NCBI GenBank assembly: GCA_035362335.1
Contig: DAOSDL010000006.1
Location: forward strand, 95,098 to 159,097
From: JAOSJT01 sp035362335
GTDB taxonomy: Bacteria; Bacteroidota; Ignavibacteria; SZUA-365
Reading direction: 5' to 3'
DNA: 64,000 nt
In this document: positions 35,325 to 44,109 of the stretch, piece after piece
Layout of the letters: every line of letters starts with the position of its first letter
Position numbering within the stretch: the stretch's first letter is position 1
Program-made: the position numbers and the translations under genes
The notes under the pieces: generated by a model
The model's database searches: none
What the model was told of the DNA's origin: nothing
The model's input: only the letters and a program-made list of their open reading frames with translations

Positions 35325-38042
35325 ATGAAGCGCATTTTCCTCTTTCTTCCCACTCTATTCCTTTGCCTGAATACACTGCTCCTCGCCCAGAAGGGCGGGC
35401 TCTACGGCACCATTCGCGACGCGGACACCGGCGAGCCGCTGGTGGGTGCCAGTGTGCTGGTGGCGGGAACGTCATTGGGGTCCTCCACCGACCTCGACGG
35501 CAAGTACACCATCCGTGGCCTCGATGAGGGTACGGTTACGTTGCGCGTCTCCTATGTGGGCTACGCAGCCAAGGCGGTGACCGGTGTCAGTATCGTCGCG
35601 AGGGAGAATCGCAAGGTGGACGTGGCATTGAAGCCGGACGTGTACACCACCGACGCGGTGGAGGTGTCGGCCGATCGCGAGCTCTCCACGGAGAGCGCAT
35701 TGCTTGCGGCGCGCAAGGCCGAGTCCACCATCGGCGACGGCTTCAGCGCCGAGCAGGTGAAGCTCTCGCCCGCGGCAACCACCAGCGACGCGCTCAAGCG
35801 TGTGACCGGCGTCACCATTTACAACGACAAATTCGTGTACGTGCGCGGTGTGACCGACCGATACAACGCCACGCAGCTCAACGGTGTAACAGTGACGAGT
35901 ACCGATACGGATGTGGACAAGAAGAGCTTCGCCTTCGACCTCATTCCGGCCAACATGGTGGAGAACACCGTTGTCACGAAAACCGCGACGCCGGATTTGC
36001 CCGGCGATTTCACTGGCGGACTCGTGCGCATGAACACGCTGGATTTTCCAGATCAGCCGATGCTCAAACTCGGCATTTCCACATCGTACAATGCAGACAT
36101 CACCGGGAAGGACGCCTTGAAGTCGCAGGGCGGCGGACGCGACTGGCTGGGTCTGGACGATGGCATGCGCAACATTCCCGACATGACGCTGAACCAGTAC
36201 GAGATAGGGAAGACGCTGCCGAATTCCTGGAAACAGCAGACCGGCAAAGCCCCGTTGAATGGCGCGTTCGATCTGTCGTTCGGCGACCGCATGTTTGCGG
36301 GCGACAATCAGATTGGCGCCATTGGCGCATTGACCTATCGCAATGGCTACAGCCGCGACGAGACGCAATACTCGAACATCGAGGGTGGTACTGTCATTAT
36401 TTCGGGGCCGGGCGTGCGCGACAAGTACAGCGTACTCTGGGGCGGCTTGTTGAATTTGAGCGCGAAATTGGGCGGCAGTCATAAACTGAGCTGGAAGAAC
36501 AGCTACAATCAATCCGCCGAGGACAAGTTGACGAAGTTGAATGTGCGCGGCGACAATCTTTTGCCGTCGGATATTCGCATCACTGAATGGGATCAACGCG
36601 CGGTGATGGTGTCGCAGCTCTCGGGCGAGCATCGTCTGTCGATGCTCGGTGGCGCGACGCTGGAATGGCGCGCGGCGTATTCGCAGAGCATCGCCGACGA
36701 GCCGGATCGCAAGCAGTCGATTTTCCAGGAAGTGGATCAAGATGTGTGGGCCCTGTCGGTGGCGGATCGTTCCTGGTCGAATCTCGATGAATACTCCCGC
36801 ACGTTGGGCGGCGACTTCACGCTGCCGCTGGGGCAGTCGAGCAAATTCAAATTGGGTGGTCTGTTTGAAAAGCGTGAGCGGTATTACGACATCAAATTTT
36901 TCCTTACCGAACTTGAGCGAGGCAGCCGGCGCTTCGATTTGCTGCTGCTGCCCATGGACAGCATCTTTGCGCCTTCGAATTACGGACGCGACATGTTCGT
37001 GATGTCGACGCTGTCGAACGCGCGCGACACGTATTGGGGCGAACACACGAACATCGCGTATTACGCCATGGTGGATTTGCCTTTCAGCGTGCTTGAACAG
37101 CGCTTTCGCATCACCGGCGGCGCGCGCGTGGAGAACTCCGAGCAACTGGTGTACACGCTGAGTCCCTTCGAAACGAACGCGCAATTTCGCGCCGAAGTGC
37201 GCAATGTGGACGTGTTACCATCCGCGAATTTCACCTGGCAGGCGACAGAAGACGTGAACATTCGACTTGCCTACAGCCATTCGGTGAACCGGCCGGAATT
37301 CCGCGAACTCGCCTCGTTCTATTTCTACGACTACAGCATTTACGAGGGCACGTTCGGCAATCCCCTGTTGCGCCGTGCGTTGTCGAAGAACTACGATGTG
37401 CGCGCCGAGCTTTTCCCCGGTTTGGGAGAAGTGCTTGCGGTGAGTTGGTTCCGCAAGGAGATCAGCGATCCCATCGAGATGCGCATCATTCCCTCGTCCA
37501 ATCCGGAGCGCACGTGGTTCAATTCGCCAAACGGCATCAACACCGGCTGGGAATTCGAGCTGCGCTCGTCGCTGCGTCTTCTGGGTGACTACGGAGAGAA
37601 CTTCGTGCTCGGCGGCAATTACACGCGCGTGCATTCCGAGATCGAATACCAGCAGGGGTATAAAGTGGATATGGGCGGTGGTGTATTCGTGGACGAGTTC
37701 CGGACCGAATATCGCGAAATGCAGGGGCAGTCGCCGTATATGGTCAATCTGTATCTCACGTTCCGCGAGCCGACGTTCGGCACCTCGATAAATGTGCAGT
37801 ACAACGCCTTCGGCAGTCGCCTCAACGCTGTGGGCGATGTGCGCGAATCGGATGTGTACGAGATCGAGCGCGGCGTGACCGATATCACCGTGACGCAATC
37901 AGTGACCGAGGCGCTGGAGGTGAAATTCACCGCGCACGATATCATTCCCGAGGATCAGGTGTACGAAACGCGGAGCGAGGATCCCTATCGCGTGATTCGC
38001 AACGGATCGGTGTATTCGTTCAAGCTTTCGTACGCATTCTAA
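35325..38042 (+). CDS. TonB-dependent outer-membrane receptor
   Basis: A 905-residue receptor with a signal peptide (MKRIFLFLPTLFLCLNTLLLA). A carboxypeptidase-regulatory-like domain (about residues 25-100) contains GTIRDADTGEPLVGASVLVAG. The plug domain (about 130-260) contains DALKRVTGVTIYNDKFVYVRG and VENTVVTKTATPDLPGDFTGG, the latter typical of TonB receptors in this phylum. A long beta-barrel ends in SVYSFKLSYAF with a C-terminal aromatic residue. It would import a ligand too large for porins; the ligand is not evident. No Shine-Dalgarno sequence is obvious before the ATG, which is common in this phylum. The next gene encodes an exported beta-helix-like protein, a likely functional partner. 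Confidence 0.88.
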   Translation: MKRIFLFLPTLFLCLNTLLLAQKGGLYGTIRDADTGEPLVGASVLVAGTSLGSSTDLDGKYTIRGLDEGTVTLRVSYVGYAAKAVTGVSIVARENRKVDVALKPDVYTTDAVEVSADRELSTESALLAARKAESTIGDGFSAEQVKLSPAATTSDALKRVTGVTIYNDKFVYVRGVTDRYNATQLNGVTVTSTDTDVDKKSFAFDLIPANMVENTVVTKTATPDLPGDFTGGLVRMNTLDFPDQPMLKLGISTSYNADITGKDALKSQGGGRDWLGLDDGMRNIPDMTLNQYEIGKTLPNSWKQQTGKAPLNGAFDLSFGDRMFAGDNQIGAIGALTYRNGYSRDETQYSNIEGGTVIISGPGVRDKYSVLWGGLLNLSAKLGGSHKLSWKNSYNQSAEDKLTKLNVRGDNLLPSDIRITEWDQRAVMVSQLSGEHRLSMLGGATLEWRAAYSQSIADEPDRKQSIFQEVDQDVWALSVADRSWSNLDEYSRTLGGDFTLPLGQSSKFKLGGLFEKRERYYDIKFFLTELERGSRRFDLLLLPMDSIFAPSNYGRDMFVMSTLSNARDTYWGEHTNIAYYAMVDLPFSVLEQRFRITGGARVENSEQLVYTLSPFETNAQFRAEVRNVDVLPSANFTWQATEDVNIRLAYSHSVNRPEFRELASFYFYDYSIYEGTFGNPLLRRALSKNYDVRAELFPGLGEVLAVSWFRKEISDPIEMRIIPSSNPERTWFNSPNGINTGWEFELRSSLRLLGDYGENFVLGGNYTRVHSEIEYQQGYKVDMGGGVFVDEFRTEYREMQGQSPYMVNLYLTFREPTFGTSINVQYNAFGSRLNAVGDVRESDVYEIERGVTDITVTQSVTEALEVKFTAHDIIPEDQVYETRSEDPYRVIRNGSVYSFKLSYAF

Positions 38043-38416
38043 TATTGACGTCCTGTCACTGTCGGGTTATGAAATGGTGTTGAAGCGGCAATCGAGAATT
38101 AACACAGCGTTGACCGCGTGCGAACACAGCGGGGATAGATTGCAACGTGTGATGAAACGCGGTACGCCCGCGCGCTGAAGTCGGATGCGCCACTCCGTTA
38201 TGTGGCGCCCGGTGTTGACGCATCGGCACAACTTTGTGAAAACCTGGTGATCTCTGTGGTGTGTGTTCGGCCGGAACTCTCCGGAATGATGGGCTCCACA
38301 GGTCAATGCGGATGTGGCAACGGGCAGGCAGCCCACCATGGGCGCGCGATGCACAAGGAGGTACATCGCCGCACATCGATCCAGACTGAAACAGTTCTGT
38401 CATTCATGGAGAAATC
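38043..38416. other. Spacer upstream of beta-helix-like gene
   Basis: About 370 bases with no gene. It includes the GGTGTTGACGCA...AACCTGGTGATCT segment at 38211-38252 that resembles one at 34804-34850. A GGAG five bases before 38417 is the ribosome site of the next gene. Confidence 0.5.
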
Positions 38417-40330
38417 ATGAAACGTCATTTGTTCACTGTCCTCGCTATCGCTCTGCTGCTCGTCGCACAGGACGCGTTTGCGCAGAAGCCGACGAAGGTG
38501 ATTGGCCCGGGCGTGGGTTCGGGTCGTACCGTGTATCATCAGACCAGCAACGTGTTGCTGGATCGTGATACCGTGTACATTCTCACCGGTATTTACTTTG
38601 TCGATTCCACCAAGACCCTGACCATCGAGTCTGGTACGACCATTCTGGGCGACTCGGCCGCGGTGCTGACGATTTCCCGCGGTGGAACGATCATCGCCAA
38701 CGGCACGGCCTCCGAGCCGATTGTCATGACCAGTGCGCGTCCCGTCGGTTCCCGCAAGCCCGGCGATTGGGGCGGTGTGGTGGTGCTCGGCAACGCGCCG
38801 ACGAACCAGGTCAACCCGCTTATCGAAGGCGGCATCGTGCCGGGTTCCTACGGCGGTCCGAATCCCAACGACAACAGCGGTATCATCCGCTACGTGCGTA
38901 TCGAGTACCCGGGCTATCGCTTCCAGCTCAACAACGAGACCAACGGCTTGACCATGGGCGGCGTCGGCAACGGCACCACCATTGAGTACGTGCAGGTCAG
39001 CTATTCCTTCGACGACGGCTTCGAGTGGTTCGGCGGCACGGTCAACTGCAAGTATCTGGTGACCGTGGGCGAGACCGACGACGGTTTCGACACCGACTTC
39101 GGCTTCCAAGGCAAGGTACAGTTCGGCTTCGGTTTGAAGGATCCTGATTGGTGGGATCCGACGGACAACTCGCGCGCCATCGAGACCGACAATGCCGGCA
39201 GCGCCGCGCAGTACGCCACGAACCCCCGCACGAATCCCATTTTCTCGAACATGACGCTCATCGGTCCGAAGCGCACCGACGCCACGACCGTGCCCGCGGG
39301 CGAGCGTTTCGACTACGCGTTGATGTTCCGCCGCGGTACGCAGCAGAACCTGTTCAACAGCGCCGTGGTGGGCTACGAGCGCACCATGTCCTTCCGTGAT
39401 CTCGAGACCTATCAGTCCATCGACAATCCCACATACACGAATGAGCTGATCCGCGTGCGCAACACCAGCTTTGCGTCCTTCGCCGGTTCGGTCGATTCCG
39501 TCGAAACGTCGGGCACGGGTGTGGTGAAAGCGGATGTCAACACCTGGCTGAATCGCAACGGCAACACCTGGGGCGGGACGGCGTTCACCTCGCGTCAGCC
39601 GAGTTCGCTCGCGTTGGTCAACATGACCTCGCTGACCAATCCCGATCCGCGTCCGGGTGTGGGTACCGAGCTTGCCACGGCGGGCACGGATTTCACCCTG
39701 CTCAACACGCTTGCTCCGGGCTACTTCACCTCGACCACGTATCGTGGCGCCTTTGATCCCGCCGTTGCGATGTCGTCGCAGTGGACGGCTGGTTGGACGA
39801 ACTTCGACCCGCAGAACACTCCGTACAACATTCCGAGCAATGGTACCTACAATCTGATGAACGCCGGTTGGAACATTGTGTCCGTGCCGCGCTTCGTTGC
39901 TTCCGATTCCTCCGTCAACACCGTGTTCCCGGGCACGCTCGGTTCCACCGTGTACGCGTACAACGGTTCCTCGTACAACTCCATCAGCGGTACGGGCGCG
40001 GTCAGCGCCGGTCCTGGCTATTGGGCCTATTTCCCCGCGAGCCGCACGACGGCCGTGGTGGGCACCAGTGTCGACAGCTACAAGATCACCGTCAACCAGA
40101 ACGGTTGGGTGCTGATCGGTGGCGTGAATGGCTATGTCGAGGATAAGAGCCCGATCGACGGTGACGCCGATGTTGTGACCGTTCCCGCCGGCAAGATCCT
40201 CGCAGGCGATGTGTGGGGTTACAACGGTACGTCGTACGAGACCGTGAACCGCATGGTGCCTGGTCGCGGCTACTGGGTGTACGTCAGTTCCACGACATTC
40301 CCTGTGGACATCATCGTGACCCGCAACTGA
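38417..40330 (+). CDS. Exported beta-helix-like partner protein with doubled GWNLxSLP module
   Basis: A 637-residue protein with a signal peptide (MKRHLFTVLAIALLLVAQDAFA). Residues about 45-390 resemble right-handed beta-helix proteins encoded next to TonB receptors in Bacteroidota: LTIESGTTILGDSAAVLTIS, GDWGGVVVLGNAPTN, FDDGFEWFGGTVNCKYLV, then a GYFTSTTYRGAF segment. The C-terminal ~160 residues consist of two 'GWNIVSVPR...GPGYWAYF' / 'NGWVLIGGV...GRGYWVYV' units and there is no NYPNPF tail. GGAG lies five bases before the ATG. It probably cooperates with the receptor on the cell surface in binding the same ligand; this is inferred from gene order. Confidence 0.7.
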   Translation: MKRHLFTVLAIALLLVAQDAFAQKPTKVIGPGVGSGRTVYHQTSNVLLDRDTVYILTGIYFVDSTKTLTIESGTTILGDSAAVLTISRGGTIIANGTASEPIVMTSARPVGSRKPGDWGGVVVLGNAPTNQVNPLIEGGIVPGSYGGPNPNDNSGIIRYVRIEYPGYRFQLNNETNGLTMGGVGNGTTIEYVQVSYSFDDGFEWFGGTVNCKYLVTVGETDDGFDTDFGFQGKVQFGFGLKDPDWWDPTDNSRAIETDNAGSAAQYATNPRTNPIFSNMTLIGPKRTDATTVPAGERFDYALMFRRGTQQNLFNSAVVGYERTMSFRDLETYQSIDNPTYTNELIRVRNTSFASFAGSVDSVETSGTGVVKADVNTWLNRNGNTWGGTAFTSRQPSSLALVNMTSLTNPDPRPGVGTELATAGTDFTLLNTLAPGYFTSTTYRGAFDPAVAMSSQWTAGWTNFDPQNTPYNIPSNGTYNLMNAGWNIVSVPRFVASDSSVNTVFPGTLGSTVYAYNGSSYNSISGTGAVSAGPGYWAYFPASRTTAVVGTSVDSYKITVNQNGWVLIGGVNGYVEDKSPIDGDADVVTVPAGKILAGDVWGYNGTSYETVNRMVPGRGYWVYVSSTTFPVDIIVTRN

Positions 40331-40379
40331 TTTCCCGAGCTGTAATAACAAAATCAGATATCAACGGAGTACAGAAGCA

Positions 40380-42623
40380 ATGAAAACGAAATTTCTCTCA
40401 CTGATCGTCATGCTGTTGCTTGCGGCGCCGAGTGTGTTCGCGCAGAGCGTCAGCTTCAGCAAGCAGATCACCGTTACGGCGGGTCCGAATACGCAGAATC
40501 TCTTCATCGGCGTGAACGGCGACGGCGCCGGTCCGAATCTCGACAACAGCGTGGGTCTCGATACCGATGGCGGTCTCGGTGCCTATCAGGAAGCTCCCGC
40601 TCCTCCCGCTCCTCCCGCGCCTTTCGATTTCGACTGCCGCATCGTGACGGTGCCCGGTCGCGTGACCAGCATCCCGAATGGTCTCGGTGGCGGTGTGTAC
40701 AAGGATTACCGCGCCTATTTCAACTCGACGCAGGTGGACTCTTTCATGGTCCGCATCCAGGGTGATTACTTCGACGTCAACGGCGCCACGATCAGCTGGC
40801 CCGCCGGCCTTGCGACCAACGGCACGTCCTGGATCATCAAGCCGCGCAGCGGTTCGGCCTTTGCCACGACGGACATGACCACCTCCACCTCCGTGGTGGT
40901 GCCCGCTCCGAGCACCGGCGCGCCGTTCGATGTGATCATCATCAAGACGGGCGCCTTCGTGCCCGCCGCGGTGAATTTCAGCGCCGCCCCGAATCCGCTT
41001 GCGTTTGGCATTGTCAACACCGGCAACACCACGACGCAGACCTTGACCATCACCAACACTGGCACGTCGACCGCGTTGAACATCACCGCGATCAGCACGA
41101 CCTTTGCCGGCACTGATTTCTCCTTCGTCACCACCCCGACCACGCCGATCAACCTGAACGCCGGTCAGAGCACCACCATTCAGGTGCAGTTTGCTCCGCT
41201 CGCTGGCGGCGCGCAGAACGCGAGTATTCAGTTCACGCACAACGCGGCCGGTTCGCCGACCACGATCAACGTGACTGGTACGGGCAATGCGCAGGGTGGC
41301 ACGCTGTGTTTCCGTTCGGCCGGCCAGAATGTGGGCGACGCCCTCACCGGTCTGCGCGACACCGTGCAGCTCTCGAACTACGCGGGCAAGGCCCTCCGCG
41401 CCCTGCAGTTCCGCATCATCAACGGCTCCAACAGCCGCCTCAACAGCGTCGAGCGCGGCGCCCGCGTTGCGGATCCCGCAAAGTGGATATTCCAGTATGA
41501 AATCGGTCGCGGTCCGGTGAATCCCTCGACCTTCGCGGCGATCGACACCATCCGCCTCGTCATCCTCGGCGTGTCGGACTCCATCGATGCCGGCGTTGGC
41601 CCGCACGACCTCGCCTATTTCACCTACTCGACGACCAACACCCCGCTCGACACGACCACCACGATGTCCCTCGCCGAAATCGTCGGTTCGACCTCGCTTG
41701 GCGGCAACGCCCAGGTGACGAGCTGCGCCGGTGTGCAGAACATCCGCATCACGGATCTCGGTATCGGTCAGAAGGGTGATTCCAATGCCGATGGTTTCAT
41801 CGACATCCTCGATCTCCTTCAGGTCATCGATCATATCCTCGGTCGCATCACCCTGCAGGGTTCGGCCTTCACGCGCTCGGATGTGTCGCCCTGGCCCGCC
41901 GGCAACGGCACGCTGGACGCCACCGACGTTGCTCTCCTGCAGCAAATGATTCTCGACGGCGAATTCCCCGATGGCACGCCCCTCCCGTTCACTGGCAAGG
42001 GTTCGTCCGTGACGAAGTCCGCCTCGCGCGCCACGCTGTACCTGCATGTGAATGACAATGCCATCAACGCCCGCCTCGACGCTCCCGTGTCGGTGAAGGG
42101 TGTGCAGATGGATGTGCGTGGTGCCGCGATCAGCGCCGCGCCGACGTCGAGCAACGGTACCGTGCTCGCCGGTCGTTCGGGTCGTGTGCTGTTCTACAAT
42201 GTCGACGGTGTGCAGTCCGGCGATTTGTTCACGCTGCCCGTGAATGGTATGTGCAATGTGGACGCCGCGAATGTGATCGTGGCCGACGAGAACAACAACG
42301 CCATGGATGTGAATGTGGTGATGGTCAAGCAGGGTGCCACTCCGGCCGCCTTCACGCTTGAGCAGAACTACCCGAATCCCTTCAACCCCTCGACCACGAT
42401 CAGCTTCAGCGTTCCCGAGACCATGCCTGTGCGCGTGAGCGTGTACAACAGTCTTGGCAACGAGGTGCGCTCGCTGTTCAACGGCGTTGCCGAAGCCGGC
42501 ACGCACAACATCAGCTGGAATGGCACCGACGCCAACGGCGCGGCAGTCACTTCCGGTATGTACTTCTACCGCATGAGCGCCGACGGTTTCTCCGCCGTGC
42601 GCAGCATGACGCTGTCGAAGTAA
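40380..42623 (+). CDS. Exported FDARF/anchor-D/dockerin protein with T9SS tail
   Basis: A 747-residue protein: signal peptide (cleavage after VFA), the 'APPAPP-FDFDCRI' domain at about 25-190, and a choice-of-anchor D module at about 200-305 (LAFGIVNTGNTTTQTLTITN). A cohesin-like region follows at about 310-455 (LRALQFRI), then two dockerin-type calcium loops at about 460-530 (GDSNADGFIDILDLLQVID; SDVSPWPAGNGTLDATDVAL). A second beta-rich region and a T9SS tail (QNYPNPFNPSTTISF) end the protein. Its halves reappear as separate genes downstream. Extracellular assembly through dockerin-like contacts is possible, but no scaffoldin is visible. A strong hairpin at 42643-42678 follows. Confidence 0.78.
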   Translation: MKTKFLSLIVMLLLAAPSVFAQSVSFSKQITVTAGPNTQNLFIGVNGDGAGPNLDNSVGLDTDGGLGAYQEAPAPPAPPAPFDFDCRIVTVPGRVTSIPNGLGGGVYKDYRAYFNSTQVDSFMVRIQGDYFDVNGATISWPAGLATNGTSWIIKPRSGSAFATTDMTTSTSVVVPAPSTGAPFDVIIIKTGAFVPAAVNFSAAPNPLAFGIVNTGNTTTQTLTITNTGTSTALNITAISTTFAGTDFSFVTTPTTPINLNAGQSTTIQVQFAPLAGGAQNASIQFTHNAAGSPTTINVTGTGNAQGGTLCFRSAGQNVGDALTGLRDTVQLSNYAGKALRALQFRIINGSNSRLNSVERGARVADPAKWIFQYEIGRGPVNPSTFAAIDTIRLVILGVSDSIDAGVGPHDLAYFTYSTTNTPLDTTTTMSLAEIVGSTSLGGNAQVTSCAGVQNIRITDLGIGQKGDSNADGFIDILDLLQVIDHILGRITLQGSAFTRSDVSPWPAGNGTLDATDVALLQQMILDGEFPDGTPLPFTGKGSSVTKSASRATLYLHVNDNAINARLDAPVSVKGVQMDVRGAAISAAPTSSNGTVLAGRSGRVLFYNVDGVQSGDLFTLPVNGMCNVDAANVIVADENNNAMDVNVVMVKQGATPAAFTLEQNYPNPFNPSTTISFSVPETMPVRVSVYNSLGNEVRSLFNGVAEAGTHNISWNGTDANGAAVTSGMYFYRMSADGFSAVRSMTLSK

Positions 42624-42642
42624 GCTCCGTAACGCAACCGAG

Positions 42643-42678
42643 CGTCTGTCCCGCGCGCTGCATCGCGCGGGACAGACG
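42643..42678 (+). terminator. Perfect 15-bp hairpin after the dockerin/T9SS gene
   Basis: CGTCTGTCCCGCGCG at 42643-42657 pairs with CGCGCGGGACAGACG at 42664-42678 around a six-base loop. No T-run follows. It lies between two paralogous genes and may reduce or separate their expression. Confidence 0.6.
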
Positions 42679-42719
42679 CACGATAACAGGAACATCAAAC
42701 GCTCACAGACGAGGAATTC

Positions 42720-43553
42720 ATGCGACGCACGATTACCGTTTTTCTCCTGCTGCTTCTCGCCACTGCCGCGCAGGCACAGGTCTCTTTCAAGATTCCCATT
42801 TTTGTGCGCATCGGTGAGGTCGGGGACACATTGTTCCTCGGCGTCAATCCGGGCAACACCATCGGCATCGACGGGGATGCCTCGTTCGGGGAGTTTCAGG
42901 AATCGATGATGCCGCCGCTTCCGCCGCCGCCTTTTCCCTACGACGCACGTTTCATCACCCTGCCCGGCCGCGTGACGGAATTTCCGACCGGTCTGGGAAC
43001 AGGAACGAACCGCGACTTCCGTCCCTACATCGATGCGGCGCAGATCGATTCCTTCCGCATCCGTGTTTCCGGTGAGTTAATTGAGACGTTGCCCATCGTG
43101 CTGTCCTGGCCCGACAATCTCGCCAACTATGCCGAGGGTTGGACCATCAAGCCGCAGGCCGGAACGGATTGGCCGCAGACCAACATGCTGACCGACACCA
43201 CCGTCACCATCCCGGCGTTGGGTGTGCCGACGATTATCATCATCAAACAAGGAGCGCGTGTGGTGAACGTGGAATCCTTCCCGACACCAGGTGCCTTGGC
43301 CTTGCATCAGAATTATCCCAACCCCTTCAATCCTTCCACCCGCATCGCCTTTACCGTGCCCGAGCGCATGACGGTATCGCTGGACGTGTACGATGTACTT
43401 GGCCGGCATGTGCGCATGGTCGCGCAGGGAAGCTTCGAGGCGGGACGACATGTGGCGACCTTCGACGCGTCGGGCATGGCCAGCGGGAATTACTTTTTCG
43501 TACTGCGTTCGGGCGAGCGCGCGCTTTCACGCACCTTCACCGTGTTGCGATAG
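42720..43553 (+). CDS. Exported FDARF-domain protein with T9SS tail
   Basis: A 277-residue protein with a signal peptide (MRRTITVFLLLLLATAAQA). Its body (about residues 22-185) is the 'LPPPPFPYDARFITLPGRV' domain, and it ends directly in a T9SS tail (QNYPNPFNPSTRIAF). It corresponds to the first and last parts of the 747-residue neighbour, without the anchor-D, cohesin-like and dockerin parts. The domain function is unknown. It is followed after three bases by the tail-less relative, so the two are co-transcribed. Confidence 0.75.
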   Translation: MRRTITVFLLLLLATAAQAQVSFKIPIFVRIGEVGDTLFLGVNPGNTIGIDGDASFGEFQESMMPPLPPPPFPYDARFITLPGRVTEFPTGLGTGTNRDFRPYIDAAQIDSFRIRVSGELIETLPIVLSWPDNLANYAEGWTIKPQAGTDWPQTNMLTDTTVTIPALGVPTIIIIKQGARVVNVESFPTPGALALHQNYPNPFNPSTRIAFTVPERMTVSLDVYDVLGRHVRMVAQGSFEAGRHVATFDASGMASGNYFFVLRSGERALSRTFTVLR

Positions 43554-43556
43554 AGC

Positions 43557-44081
43557 ATGAGCAGACGTGGAAGGACGCTCACGGGCGTCATACTGTTGCT
43601 TCTTTGTTTCACCGCGGCGGGACAGGCACAGGTCCCGCTGCGGGACTCGTTGCGCGTGTTTGTGACGGATGCCGCGGGCAGCGCGCATGTGGTTGTTCTT
43701 GGCCATCACGATGAGGCCAGCGACGATTTCGACATCGCGTTGGGCGAGTCACCCGTTCCCCCCGTGCCGTTCGATCTGGTATTCGACGCACGCTTCGTGG
43801 ATCGCCCCGGAGTGCCGCGCGTGCCCGAAACCGGCGCCTACCGTGATATACGGAAGCATGGCGAGGCGCGGATCGACACCTTTCTCATCCGCGTGCAGCC
43901 GGTGAACAACGCGTGGCCGATGGAATTGCGATGGCGTGAGGACGAAACTCCGCAGTTCATGCAATTGCTGCTCCGGCCACGGGATTCCGAGGGCGCGTTC
44001 ATCGACATGCAATCCCAGAGCCGTTTCGTGCTTGCGCATGACACGAAGCAGCCCATTCTCATCCTTGTGCGCAGACATTGA
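43557..44081 (+). CDS. Exported stand-alone FDARF-domain protein
   Basis: A 174-residue protein with a signal peptide (cleavage after GQA) followed only by the 'FDARF' domain (SPVPPVPFDLVFDARFVDRP at about 62-81). It has no sorting tail, so it would stay periplasmic or bind a tailed partner. The start is three bases after the previous stop and the end is 28 bases before the next gene. Possibly a split-off piece of the 747-residue architecture. Function unknown. Confidence 0.65.
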   Translation: MSRRGRTLTGVILLLLCFTAAGQAQVPLRDSLRVFVTDAAGSAHVVVLGHHDEASDDFDIALGESPVPPVPFDLVFDARFVDRPGVPRVPETGAYRDIRKHGEARIDTFLIRVQPVNNAWPMELRWREDETPQFMQLLLRPRDSEGAFIDMQSQSRFVLAHDTKQPILILVRRH

Positions 44082-44109
44082 ACAACGCGGAATAATCAAG
44101 AGGATTTCC

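Noticed and set aside
38303..42698. Two long - strand open frames (682 and 766 codons) opposite the beta-helix-like and dockerin genes
   Set aside because: Both are Arg/His/Gly-rich antisense frames without motifs; the + strand products have clear signal peptides and domains.
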